DNA from: CAZCEC01 sp964497615
GTDB taxonomy: Bacteria > Chloroflexota > Anaerolineae > Anaerolineales > UBA6663
Direction of reading: 5' to 3'
NCBI GenBank assembly: GCA_964497615.1
Contig: CAZCEC010000032.1
Span: 6,314-70,313 of the forward strand
DNA: 64,000 bases
Shown piece after piece: positions 1 to 7,703 of the stretch. Both the position numbers and the translations under genes were made by a program. The notes beneath the pieces were generated by a model. That model did not search any database and was not told the DNA's origin. It worked only from the letters and a program-made list of their open reading frames with translations. Numbering within the stretch: position 1 is the first letter of the stretch; every line of letters begins with the position of its first letter.

Positions 1-450
1 CAGCCAGGCCCAGAACTCGGCGGCCGACTCGGATCGCGCCTGCCGGCCGGCTGCTTCAGCCGCCTGCACCGCCGACTGCGTGGCGATCGCGGCCGCGGCG
101 GGAGTCTGCGCGCCGTACGTGGCAGCAGCCGACTGGGTGCGGACTGCGGCCGCGTCGGTGGCCAGAGCGACGCCGGCGACCTGGGTGAGCGACAGCGCGG
201 CGCGGGTCTGCTCGACCGCCAGGCTATCGCGCGTGAGCTGAGCGGCGGTGGTGGACGTGGCGCGGGCGGCGGCTTCGGCCGCGGTGACGTTGGCGACGCG
301 GGTCGCTTCAGCCAGTGCGGTGTTCGTCGCATCGGCGACGATCCAGCCGGCCTCCAGCGCCGAAACGTCGCGCACGACCGGCGTAACGACCACGGGCGCG
401 CAGGCGGCCAGGCCAGTGAAGGCGATTGAGATAATGGCGATGCGGACCAT
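1..450 (-). CDS. Probable phage lipoprotein, partial (C-terminus off the left edge)
   Basis: The frame stays open from the ATG at 450 to the window edge, giving 150 codons without a stop. The N-terminus is a short lipoprotein signal, with a hydrophobic stretch ending in the lipobox LAAC (Cys about residue 17). The rest is very rich in Ala, Thr and Gln with regular heptad-like spacing (repeated ATxxA and TQSA patterns), which suggests an extended or coiled-coil periplasmic or surface protein. An ATG at 480 is also in frame, but the 450 start gives a more typical signal length. It lies beyond the terminator of the neighbouring HTH gene on the same strand. A spanin-like or superinfection-exclusion role is possible but not shown. 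Confidence 0.55.
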   Translation of the reverse strand, partial: MVRIAIISIAFTGLAACAPVVVTPVVRDVSALEAGWIVADATNTALAEATRVANVTAAEAAARATSTTAAQLTRDSLAVEQTRAALSLTQVAGVALATDAAAVRTQSAAATYGAQTPAAAAIATQSAVQAAEAAGRQARSESAAEFWAWL

Positions 451-539
451 GGTGGATAGATCGGCGTCCCGGCGCGGCATTACTAGTCTGGATGGTATAG
501 CAAATCGGGAGGCCGGTCAAGACTTTTTGGGAAACAAGA

Positions 540-564
540 AAGGGCGCCCCTAGCGGGCGCCCTT
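540..564 (-). terminator. Rho-independent terminator of the HTH gene
   Basis: Ten-base perfect arms (540-549 and 555-564) enclose a five-base loop that contains the stop codon of the HTH gene. Read on the minus strand, the hairpin is followed by a T-rich tail. It separates the HTH gene from the lipoprotein gene. Confidence 0.7.
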
Positions 565-780
565 CTGCTTGGCGGGTGGTTTGCGCTTGCGGCCCGGCGG
601 CGGCATATTGGCCTTGATCTGCTTCATGCGCTGAAGCTCTTCCTCGGTGAAGGTCAGGCTTCGGCCGACCAGCTTGCCCATGCCCTTGAAGTAGCCGCTT
701 TCGTACAGGTGGTACTTGACGGTGGCAGGATGCCAGCCGAGTTCCTCGGCGATCTCTTTCAGCGAATACGGTTCCGGCAT
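550..780 (-). CDS. Small helix-turn-helix DNA-binding protein (MerR/excisionase-like)
   Basis: This encodes a 76-residue basic protein. Residues about 5-50 match a winged HTH of the MerR/AlpA/HTH_17 type: 'SLKEIAEELGW' followed by 'ATVKYHLYESG', then a beta-wing segment and a helix starting 'TEEELQRMK'. The C-terminus is a Lys/Arg/Pro-rich tail. The start at 780 is chosen over a longer in-frame option because AAGGTG lies a suitable distance upstream and the HTH begins at once. Such proteins act as excisionases or early regulators in temperate phages, and the leftward orientation outside the late operon fits that. The exact role is inferred. Confidence 0.7.
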   Translation of the reverse strand: MPEPYSLKEIAEELGWHPATVKYHLYESGYFKGMGKLVGRSLTFTEEELQRMKQIKANMPPPGRKRKPPAKQKGAR

Positions 781-894
781 GATGGCTGCACCTTTTCCCA
801 AGATCCGATGAGCCCGGCTCTTGCCCACAGGGGGCCTTCGGCTCGGATCTTTGGACACTACAGCCATTGTAACGAGAATCGGCGGCATGTCTAC

Positions 895-1755
895 CTATGG
901 GCTTGCTGAAATAAGCGCAGACGAAGGGAACTCCTGCACGCGCAGCGGCTCGGGCCACTCGGCCGGATCCGCGCCCTTGCGGTCCTGGAAGGCGACCTTT
1001 GCGTCGCCCCAATACGGCCGGCTGCCCATCTGCTTGACGAACGGCGCCGAGCCGCCTGCGCGGCACTGCGCGATGGTGTGTTCGGCCCACCACAGGTTGA
1101 ACGGCCGCGCGCCAGGGCCAGACTCGCCGCCGACGATGATCCACTGGATGCCGGGCGTGTGGCGGCGTCCGATGATCCCAGGATCCGGGTTCATCGGATC
1201 GTGGGACATGAAGCCCGTGAAGTCCACCGGGCCCAGCGCGGGCTCGTAGCTGACCCAGTAGACCGGCGCGCCAACGTCCCACAGGCGGGGGATGCGCTGG
1301 TCGGCGCGGACCTGGTCCTCGGCTGAGGTGCCCAGCCAGACGTTCTCCGGCGCCATCCCGTGCCAGCGAGTGGGGAGCATGCGCCGGATGTTCTCGGGTC
1401 GCTTGGTCAGCAGCTGCCAGGTCAGCGCCGGCGTCTCGTCGATCAGAGTCCACAGCTTCGCGCGCTCGGGGGTGAGCTGCGGATGGTCTTCGAAGACATC
1501 GCACATCGATCCGCAGAACACGCGCCACGGCTGGCCGGAAGCGGCGGCCTTTATGTTCCACAATCTCGGCTCGTTCCAGTGCTTGTCGCCGAACGTGCGG
1601 CGCGGGGTCGTCTTGGCCGGCCCCCAGATATTGTGGCCGTAGCGCCTCGAGAGAGTTTCTGCATAACACGAATTACAGCCAGGGCTAACCTTGACGCAGC
1701 CCCACACGGGGTTGAAAGTGCTCGTGGTCCAGCTGATGCCTGTCGTCTGTCCCAT
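895..1755 (-). CDS. Phage Gp37/Gp68-type protein (DUF5131 family)
   Basis: This 286-residue protein belongs to the DUF5131 (phage Gp37/Gp68) family. The N-terminal 'STFNPVWGC' with the Cys cluster CVKVSPGCNSCYAE (residues about 20-33) is the family signature. It resembles a radical-SAM-type iron-sulfur site, although biochemical proof for the family is scarce. Further conserved segments are 'WQLLTKRPEN', 'VWLGTSAEDQ', 'WVSYEPALG' and 'WIIVGGESGPGARP', followed by 'FVKQMGSRP'. The length is normal for the family. A GGAGGA ribosome site lies just before the ATG at 1755. It is common in temperate phages and plasmids; the substrate is unknown. It lies in the leftward cluster, 10 bp after the SWIM-type gene. 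Confidence 0.88.
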   Translation of the reverse strand: MGQTTGISWTTSTFNPVWGCVKVSPGCNSCYAETLSRRYGHNIWGPAKTTPRRTFGDKHWNEPRLWNIKAAASGQPWRVFCGSMCDVFEDHPQLTPERAKLWTLIDETPALTWQLLTKRPENIRRMLPTRWHGMAPENVWLGTSAEDQVRADQRIPRLWDVGAPVYWVSYEPALGPVDFTGFMSHDPMNPDPGIIGRRHTPGIQWIIVGGESGPGARPFNLWWAEHTIAQCRAGGSAPFVKQMGSRPYWGDAKVAFQDRKGADPAEWPEPLRVQEFPSSALISASP

Positions 1756-1764
1756 CCTATCCTC

Positions 1765-2061
1765 CTAAAGCTCCAGTGCGTCGAAGCGGCCCGACTCGGT
1801 ATTGTCTCTACGAGGACGGCGTCCAGCGGCAGCCGTCCGCCTGCCAGCCGGCACGCCACGCTCCGCGGCCTGGGTATGCTTGCAGAAACGCTCCCAGGCC
1901 TGCTTGCCGCGGTTCTTCGTGCTGGTCGTCCAGGCGCGGCAGTTGCACGAGAGATACACGTGCCGGTCGCTGTCGGTGTTGCGCCGCACCTCGTAGTACG
2001 TGCCGGGCCGTGAGCTCGACTCGAAACTCTCGACAATCTCAGTTTGAACAATGCTGGCCAT
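1765..2061 (-). CDS. Small SWIM-type zinc-finger protein
   Basis: The 98-residue product carries a compact Cys/His motif of the SWIM form CxC...CxH: 'CNCRAW' at about residues 39-44, then 'FCKHT' about 15 residues later. The C-terminal third is Arg/Ala-rich and looks disordered. The start at 2061 (MASIVQTEIV) is preferred over an upstream in-frame start because it has GGAG upstream and precedes the first ordered region. SWIM domains bind DNA or proteins. Phages use small proteins of this kind around recombination and regulation, but the function here is unknown. It is the first gene of the leftward cluster. Confidence 0.6.
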   Translation of the reverse strand: MASIVQTEIVESFESSSRPGTYYEVRRNTDSDRHVYLSCNCRAWTTSTKNRGKQAWERFCKHTQAAERGVPAGRRTAAAGRRPRRDNTESGRFDALEL

Positions 2062-2118
2062 GGGGGCTCCGTTCCGGGTTTGATGGTCCACCACCAGAAA
2101 CGGCGCCGACGGTCCCAA

Positions 2119-2246
2119 TTGAATGCGATAGTCAGCAATTGCGGTTTTAGTATGCCATATAGTATAGTAAAGTGACGAAGCTCCGCAATTTACGCGTCTA
2201 TTGAAAATGACGACACCGACAGTTTGACTGTATAATCGTTTCGATC
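2119..2246. promoter_or_regulatory. AT-rich divergent promoter region
   Basis: This stretch is much richer in A/T than its surroundings and separates the leftward cluster from the rightward late operon. On the plus strand a perfect TATAAT lies at 2231-2236, with a weak TGACGA at 2208-2213 (17-bp spacing). Transcription should start near 2243, only a few bases before the ATG at 2247. On the minus strand repeated TATACT/CATACT elements around 2146-2165 can serve the SWIM-type gene. Confidence 0.6.
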
Positions 2247-2888
2247 ATGGGCAAGTCAACTGGCAGACCTACAGGTATCGCGACAAATTGCCAGCACTGC
2301 GGCCGCGAGTTCTGGCGCAGGTATCCATCGAGGACGCAGCGCTTCTGCTCTCACCGCTGTGCTTGTCAAGCCAAGCGCAAACCGCTAGTTGCGTGCCGGC
2401 AGTGCGGCAAGGAATTCAGCGCCGGCGATCACCAGACCCAGCAATTCTGTTCCAAGCGCTGCTGGTATCAATGGCACACCGGCAAGCAACATCGGCAGTT
2501 CGACCGCAAGTTGTTCCGCTGCCGGCTATGCGGGACGGAGTTCTATCGGGTTCCGTCGCAGTCCGTGGGCGCGAAATACTGTTCGCTGCAATGCGCGAGC
2601 CTGGCGCGGCGGTCGGACATCAAGCTGCCGGGCCGGCACTATGGCCTGTCGCGCTGGCGGCGCATCCGGGTGCAGGTCATCAAGCGTGACGGGCGCTGCC
2701 GCAAGTGCGGCTTGCCGCAGTCCGAGCACCTGGCGCGGTATCGGTGCGGCCTGCACGTGGACCACATCAAGGCCCGGTTCAGTGGCGGCACCGACGACCT
2801 GGCGAATCTTAAGGCGCTATGCTGTAAATGCCACGCCAAGAAAACCGTCCGAGAGCAGATGGCGTTGAAGGAGATGACGGCGCGATGA
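2247..2888 (+). CDS. HNH endonuclease with multiple zinc-ribbon pairs
   Basis: This 213-residue Cys-rich protein has successive zinc-binding pairs (CQHCG, CSHRC, CRQCG, CSKRC, CRLCG, CSLQC) over residues 15-115. A C-terminal HNH nuclease follows: 'CRKCG', 'HVDHIKARFSGG', 'DLANLKALCCKCH' (residues about 150-200). The fold is typical of phage homing or packaging-associated HNH nucleases. It lies two genes ahead of the terminase small subunit, a place where HNH proteins often assist cos/pac cleavage; the zinc ribbons instead favour a free-standing homing enzyme. No ribosome site is seen and TATAAT lies just upstream, so the mRNA may be leaderless. Its stop overlaps the next start (ATGA). Confidence 0.88.
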   Translation: MGKSTGRPTGIATNCQHCGREFWRRYPSRTQRFCSHRCACQAKRKPLVACRQCGKEFSAGDHQTQQFCSKRCWYQWHTGKQHRQFDRKLFRCRLCGTEFYRVPSQSVGAKYCSLQCASLARRSDIKLPGRHYGLSRWRRIRVQVIKRDGRCRKCGLPQSEHLARYRCGLHVDHIKARFSGGTDDLANLKALCCKCHAKKTVREQMALKEMTAR

Positions 2889-3508
2889 ACGAACCCCGCA
2901 GCATTGCTCACCGGCACGACATGAATCACTTTGGTCTGAGACAGTGGCCCGACGGCCTGGTGCCCTGGCTGGACGCTTCCCCGCCCAGCCTGACCGGCAA
3001 GCCCAGAGAGCAAACCACCGGACAACTTCGCGCCTGCGCCTATTGCGGCTCGATGCACCCCGCCGACGTGGCCGCCGCGATCAAGGCTGGCGCCGTGGGG
3101 TCCTGGGCTGACCGCAAGTATGGCTGGCCGCACAAAGCCTACTTCGACGGCGTGCCCAACCCGCACGCGGGCCTGCTGGAAAGCCGCGCGGGCCGCAATT
3201 GGCCGCCGGACGAATCAGAAGCTGCCAACTGGCGCCGCGTCCATTCCAGTTACAACCCCTACACGGGAGAGCCTGAATATACCTGGAGGGAGATTGGCAA
3301 GCCGGCGGCTCCCACCACCGGCGGCAAGTTCTACAGTGTGCACCTCCAGGACGCGTCGCCGGAAGACCGGGCCGTCATCGAGGCGCACCTGGGACTGCAC
3401 ATGGAATTTGAAGACGAGGGCAGGCGGGTCAAGTGGTGGGCGGTCGCTTCCGAAAACGCATTTGGCCGGTCGCGGCCCGCCACGGCCGGCGACGACGCCG
3501 CGCTCTAA
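2885..3508 (+). CDS. Phage protein of unknown function
   Basis: The 207-residue product begins at the ATG overlapping the HNH stop, indicating translational coupling. It has one Cys pair (CAYCG, about residue 54) and many Trp and Pro residues ('WPHKAYFDG', 'NWRRVHSSYNPY', 'WREIGKP'), but no catalytic signature that I recognise. The middle ('FYSVHLQDASPEDRAVIEAH') looks like a folded alpha/beta segment. It stands between the HNH nuclease and TerS, so a role in DNA packaging or late regulation is possible. Confidence 0.7.
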   Translation: MNEPRSIAHRHDMNHFGLRQWPDGLVPWLDASPPSLTGKPREQTTGQLRACAYCGSMHPADVAAAIKAGAVGSWADRKYGWPHKAYFDGVPNPHAGLLESRAGRNWPPDESEAANWRRVHSSYNPYTGEPEYTWREIGKPAAPTTGGKFYSVHLQDASPEDRAVIEAHLGLHMEFEDEGRRVKWWAVASENAFGRSRPATAGDDAAL

Positions 3509-3544
3509 GGCGCGGCATGCGCATCGCCATGCGGACAACATGCC

Positions 3545-4213
3545 ATGAAAGAGTCGAGCCGCGCCCGGCGCGCATTCGAGGACTACTACAACCTGGGGCC
3601 GGGGCGAAGCCTGGCCGCACTGGCGAGGCGCTACCAAAAGCAGACCAAAGCCAGACCGCCAACGCGCCAAATGTCTCAGCTCAAGAAATGGTCCACCGAG
3701 CTGGGTTGGCAGGCGCGGGTGGCGGCGCGGGACGCGGAGCTGGCCGCCAAGGAGCAGGCGGCGCTGGAAGCCGAACGGATCAAGGTGATTCAGTCCGGCT
3801 TCGCGCTGATGCACAAGCGGCTGAAGAGCCTGAACGAAGTGGGCGAGCTGCTGCTGGCGGAAGTGCTGACCACCGATAAACGCTGGCTGCCGGATGTGAA
3901 GCAGATCGGGTCGGGCGAGTATGCCGAACGGGTAGACCTGGTGCGCTTCAACGCGCCGCTGATCGAGCAGTTCCGCAAGACGCTGGACGACATCGCGACC
4001 GAGCTGGGGCAGCGGCGCGAAGTGGTGAAGGTCGAGGACTGGCGCGACGAAGTCGTTGCGCTGCTCAGGGCGGGCAAGCTGCCGCCCGAGGTGGTGAGGG
4101 CCGATCTGGGTGACGAACTTGCTCGAGAGCTATTTATCGCCGCAGGGGTCCCAATCGCTCCGGGGCGAGAAGCTGAAGTGGAAAGCCCAGCAGCTCAGCC
4201 AGACAGCGACTGA
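3545..4213 (+). CDS. terS: Terminase small subunit
   Basis: The 222-residue protein has an N-terminal HTH-like region ('FEDYYNLGPGRSLAALARRY', then a 'LKKWSTELGWQARVAARD' helix), as in TerS proteins that bind the packaging site. A long charged helical middle (residues 55-160) is suited to oligomer formation. Its place directly before TerL, with a 104-bp overlap in another frame, supports the call more than sequence alone. TerS recognises viral DNA and regulates the TerL motor during head filling. Confidence 0.78.
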   Translation: MKESSRARRAFEDYYNLGPGRSLAALARRYQKQTKARPPTRQMSQLKKWSTELGWQARVAARDAELAAKEQAALEAERIKVIQSGFALMHKRLKSLNEVGELLLAEVLTTDKRWLPDVKQIGSGEYAERVDLVRFNAPLIEQFRKTLDDIATELGQRREVVKVEDWRDEVVALLRAGKLPPEVVRADLGDELARELFIAAGVPIAPGREAEVESPAAQPDSD

Positions 4214-5576
4214 AACGGGCCGCGCCTGGCCTGAGCGGCACATCGCGGGCCCGGACGGCGAGCCGCTGCCGTTCCACCGGGCCCAGGCCCTGGCCTTCGA
4301 CTCGCCGCGGCGCTACGTGGCGATGATCGCCGGCACGCAGGGCGGCAAAACGTCGTTCGGCCCGTGGTGGCTGGACGACCGAATCAAGCAGCTCGGCGGC
4401 GGCGACTACCTGGCGGTGACCGCCAGCTACGATCTTTTCAAACTGAAGATGCTCCCGGAGTTCCTGCGCGTCTTCGAGGACATCCTGAAGCGCGGCCGCT
4501 TCTGGCTGGGCGACAAGATCTTCGAGCTGCGCGACCCGGCCACCGGCCAGTTCTGGGCGAAGAAGTCCACCGACCGGATGTGGGGCAGGGTGATCCTGCG
4601 GTCGGCGCAGTCGCTGGGCGGGCTGGAGTCAGCCACGGTCAAGGGCATGTGGCTGGACGAGGCCGGCCAGGACGACTTCACCATCGACGCCTGGCGGGCG
4701 CTGCGCCGGCGCGGCGCGATCCACCGCGCGACCGTCCTTATCACCACAACCCTTTACAACCTGGGCTGGCTCAAGCAGCAGGTGATCGACAAGGCCGTCG
4801 CCGGCGGGCAGGTGGCCATCGAGCACCCGACGCCCGACTCGGAGATCGAGTTCACCGACAACGCGGCGGCCAGCATCGCCCTGGTGCAGTACGACTCGAT
4901 CGTCAACCCGGCCTACCCGAAGGAGGAGTACGACGAAGCCCAGGCGACGATGCCGGATGACGAATTCCAGATGTTCTGGCGCGGGCGGGTCACCAGCCTG
5001 CGCACGCTCATCTACGACTGCTTCGACCGGACGCGCCACACCTGCCGGCCGTTCAAGCTGCCGGACGAATGGATTCGGTACATGGGCATGGACTTCGGCG
5101 GGGTGCACACGGCGGGCATCTTCTACGCGCAGGAGCCGGGCACCGGCAACCTGTACGGCTATCGCGAGTACCTGGCCGGCCGGCGCACGGCGGCCGAGCA
5201 CAAGGAGGAGCTGGTGAAGGGCGAGCCGATGCTGCCGTTCACGGTCGGCGGGAGCAAGAGCGAGGACCAGTGGCGCGACGAGTTCCGCGCCGCCGGCCTG
5301 CCGGTGCGGGAGCCGAAGATCGCCGACGTGAACGTCGGCATCAACCGCGTGTACGGGATGCACAAGCAGGGGAAGATCATCTACTTCGACACGCTGGAGG
5401 GGGTGCTGGACCAGAAGGGCACGTACAAGCGCAAGCGGGACAAGACCGGGCAGGTGACGGACGAAATAGAGAACAAGAATGCCTATCACTTCATGGACGC
5501 CGAGCGCTACATCATCGGCTACCTGAACGACAAAGCGGACAAGCTGAAGGCGCAGGAGAACCCGTTCTACGGGTAG
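4110..5576 (+). CDS. terL: Terminase large subunit
   Basis: This is the 488-residue packaging motor and nuclease. The ATPase half has Walker A GTQGGKT (residues about 75-81), Walker B 'GMWLDEAG' (Asp-Glu about 183-184) and a coupling segment 'VLITTTLYN'. The nuclease half starts with 'YMGMDFGGVHTAG' (Asp about 328), the first metal ligand of the RNase H-like fold, and has late acidic residues in 'HFMDAERY'. The length is normal. The start is a GTG at 4110 inside terS, with GAGGG upstream; no other good start exists before the ATPase. The overlap with terS suggests coupled translation. Confidence 0.95.
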   Translation: MTNLLESYLSPQGSQSLRGEKLKWKAQQLSQTATETGRAWPERHIAGPDGEPLPFHRAQALAFDSPRRYVAMIAGTQGGKTSFGPWWLDDRIKQLGGGDYLAVTASYDLFKLKMLPEFLRVFEDILKRGRFWLGDKIFELRDPATGQFWAKKSTDRMWGRVILRSAQSLGGLESATVKGMWLDEAGQDDFTIDAWRALRRRGAIHRATVLITTTLYNLGWLKQQVIDKAVAGGQVAIEHPTPDSEIEFTDNAAASIALVQYDSIVNPAYPKEEYDEAQATMPDDEFQMFWRGRVTSLRTLIYDCFDRTRHTCRPFKLPDEWIRYMGMDFGGVHTAGIFYAQEPGTGNLYGYREYLAGRRTAAEHKEELVKGEPMLPFTVGGSKSEDQWRDEFRAAGLPVREPKIADVNVGINRVYGMHKQGKIIYFDTLEGVLDQKGTYKRKRDKTGQVTDEIENKNAYHFMDAERYIIGYLNDKADKLKAQENPFYG

Positions 5577-5586
5577 GGAGGTGCAT

Positions 5587-7086
5587 ATGACGGACATGCC
5601 CCTGGAGGGCGCTGAGACCTCGGCGGCCTTTGAGCTGCTGAACAAGCGGATCAACGCGGACGACTTTCAGCGCGCGTGGCGCGAGCGCCTGGCCATGCTG
5701 AAGGCCGCGCGCGACTACTACGACGGCAAGCACCCCAGGCCGCTGAAGGTCCGGCGCGGCGACAAGGACCCCAACGTCATCGTCAACTTCTGCCGCAAGA
5801 TCGTGAACGCTTCGGTGGCCTGGCTGTTCGGCGGCAACGAGACGGGCGAAATGCTCAAGATGGAGCTGGAGGAGGGCGAAGAGCACGAGCCCGCGGACGA
5901 CGACGACGAGCTGGAACCCGGCGGCGAGCGGGCCGAGTCGGAGGCCGAGGCCTGGCTGCGGCAGGTCTGGCAGGCCAACGGCGGCGCGCGGCTGCTGCAG
6001 CGGATCGGCCGGCGGGCCAGCAAAGGCGGCCACGGCTTCGTGAAGATCCTGCCGGCGGACGACCCCGACAACAAGCTGGACGTGCCCGCCATCGTGCCGC
6101 AGAAGCTGGACATGGTCGCGGTGCTGACTGAGCCGCACGACACCGACACGGCCGAGGCCTACGTGATCCAGTGGACCGAGAAGCGCCTGAGCGCCGGCGG
6201 CCGGCTGACAGAGGTCAAGGTGCGGCAGATCATCGCCAAGGCGCTGGACGGCGAGCGGCCCTGGGCGATCGCCAGGTTTGAGGACACCGGGCGCGGGCGT
6301 GACCGGTGGGTGATCGTGCAGGGGCCGGACCCGTGGCCGTATGCCTGGGCGCCGATCGTGGACTGGCAGAACATCCCCAACGACGACGGCTACTATGGCC
6401 TGAGCGACCTGGAAGACCTCACCGTCATCAACGACGCCATCAACTTCGCCGTCTCAAACACCAACCGCATCCTGTACATCCACGGCCACCCGCGCACGGT
6501 GGGCACGGGCTTCGAGGCGGGCGAGGTGCAGGACACGGCCATCGACTCGTTCTGGACCATCGCCAACAAGGACGCCAAGGTGCAGAACCTGGAGATGAAG
6601 AGCGACCTGGGCTCGGCCTTCGCCTTCATCCAGTTCCTGAGCCAATCGTTCTACAACATCGGCCGCGACCTGGACATCGCCTCGCTCCAGGACAAGATCG
6701 GGCAGGTCACCAACTTCGGACTGCGCGTGCTGGCCAACCTGGCGCTGAGCAAGCTGGACGAAAAGCGCCTGAGCTACGGCGAGGCGATCATCAAGATCAA
6801 CCGCGCGCTGCTCGAGCTGGGNNNNNNNNNNCTGCCGGAGGACGAGAAGGAGGAAGTCGAGCGGCTCCAGATCGAGCGCGACATGGCCATCGTCAGCAAG
6901 CAGACGGCGGCCGAGGAGCGCGGGCGCGACTGGGAGACCGAGAAGGACCGCATCGAGCAGGAGCGGTCGGAAGCCGAGGACCTGGGCGGGACGATGCTGG
7001 CGGCGTTCGAGCGCGGCGGCACGTTCCGCGATCTGCGGTCGCCGCGCCGCTCGCCGGCGGCAGCGGCTAACGAGCAAGGAGGCTGA
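5587..7086 (+). CDS. Portal protein (SPP1 gp6-like)
   Basis: A portal of about 499 residues that forms the dodecameric ring through which DNA enters the head. Family features are the N-terminal 'RAWRERLAMLKAARDYYDGKHP', the 'NFCRKIVNASVAWLFG' segment, the 'YYGLSDLEDLTVINDAINFAVSNTNRI' region and a charged C-terminal helix ('PEDEKEEVERLQ'). It follows TerL directly. The ATG at 5587 lies five bases after GGGAGG, a better start than the GTG at 5581. Ten undetermined bases (6822-6831) interrupt the C-terminal part. The reading frame agrees on both sides, so the true gap length is probably 10 plus a multiple of 3. Confidence 0.93.
   Translation: MTDMPLEGAETSAAFELLNKRINADDFQRAWRERLAMLKAARDYYDGKHPRPLKVRRGDKDPNVIVNFCRKIVNASVAWLFGGNETGEMLKMELEEGEEHEPADDDDELEPGGERAESEAEAWLRQVWQANGGARLLQRIGRRASKGGHGFVKILPADDPDNKLDVPAIVPQKLDMVAVLTEPHDTDTAEAYVIQWTEKRLSAGGRLTEVKVRQIIAKALDGERPWAIARFEDTGRGRDRWVIVQGPDPWPYAWAPIVDWQNIPNDDGYYGLSDLEDLTVINDAINFAVSNTNRILYIHGHPRTVGTGFEAGEVQDTAIDSFWTIANKDAKVQNLEMKSDLGSAFAFIQFLSQSFYNIGRDLDIASLQDKIGQVTNFGLRVLANLALSKLDEKRLSYGEAIIKINRALLELXXXXLPEDEKEEVERLQIERDMAIVSKQTAAEERGRDWETEKDRIEQERSEAEDLGGTMLAAFERGGTFRDLRSPRRSPAAAANEQGG
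6822..6831. other. Assembly gap (10 N) inside the portal gene
   Basis: Ten undetermined bases join two contigs. Both flanks read as portal protein in the same frame, so the join is likely correct, but the real distance is not given by the N count. Confidence 0.99.
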
Positions 7087-7087
7087 G

Positions 7088-7318
7088 ATGCTCGCTGGAG
7101 AGATGGAGTACAACTTCGACCGCCGGGAGATCGTGGTCAGCGTGGGAGGCAACGTCTGGCGCAAGCAGACCGACGACCCCAAGGACATTGGCTATGAGCG
7201 GAGCGACCGCCAGGCCGAGGCCGCCTTCGTCAAGGCCGCGGCGCCGGGCGGTGAAGGGCTCGAGCGGTACGGCTACACGCGCGAGGGCGCGGGCCCGCCC
7301 GCGGAGGAGCGGCTCTGA
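7088..7318 (+). CDS. Small phage protein, unknown
   Basis: The 76-residue product starts at an ATG with a strong AAGGAGG just upstream, two bases after the portal stop. It contains a short beta-type segment ('YNFDRREIVVSVGGNVWRK') and then a helical region. No family is recognised. The stop overlaps the next ATG by one base, so it is read together with its neighbours in the head operon. Confidence 0.65.
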   Translation: MLAGEMEYNFDRREIVVSVGGNVWRKQTDDPKDIGYERSDRQAEAAFVKAAAPGGEGLERYGYTREGAGPPAEERL

Positions 7319-7680
7319 TGGCCGGCCTGCTGACGCTCGACGACCTGACGCGGCCGCGCACCATCTCGCTGAAGGAGCTGCGCGACAAGCTGCTGCCGCT
7401 GTACGCGACCTGGCCCTGGGCCGACGACGCGATCGTGGACCTGTGGAAGCTGGGCGCGCCCGACCCGCAGGCGCTGGTGTGTCCGCAGGTGGCCGAGGGG
7501 TCCGGCCCGCCGTGCCGCGAGCGCGAGTGCCCGCACGTCAAGCGGATCCTGCTGCCCGGCCAGTTCCAGAAGTGGGTGCACGAGGTCGAGCAGCGGCAGG
7601 GCAACGAGTTCGCCGAGGCCCTGCACCGCCAGCCGACGCGCGGCGCCCTGGGCCGGCTGCTGCGCATGCGGCCGCAGTGA
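7318..7680 (+). CDS. Phage protein of unknown function, possible zinc binding
   Basis: This encodes 120 residues, with the start overlapping the previous stop (TGATG). A Cys-rich stretch (CPQVAEG...PPCRERECPHVKRI, residues about 57-75) could bind a metal ion. The first 50 residues look helical. Its location between portal and Mu F-like protein suggests a head-assembly accessory role; the family is not recognised. Confidence 0.65.
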   Translation: MAGLLTLDDLTRPRTISLKELRDKLLPLYATWPWADDAIVDLWKLGAPDPQALVCPQVAEGSGPPCRERECPHVKRILLPGQFQKWVHEVEQRQGNEFAEALHRQPTRGALGRLLRMRPQ

Positions 7681-7703
7681 AGTTGCCCTAGCAAGGCCAG
7701 AGC

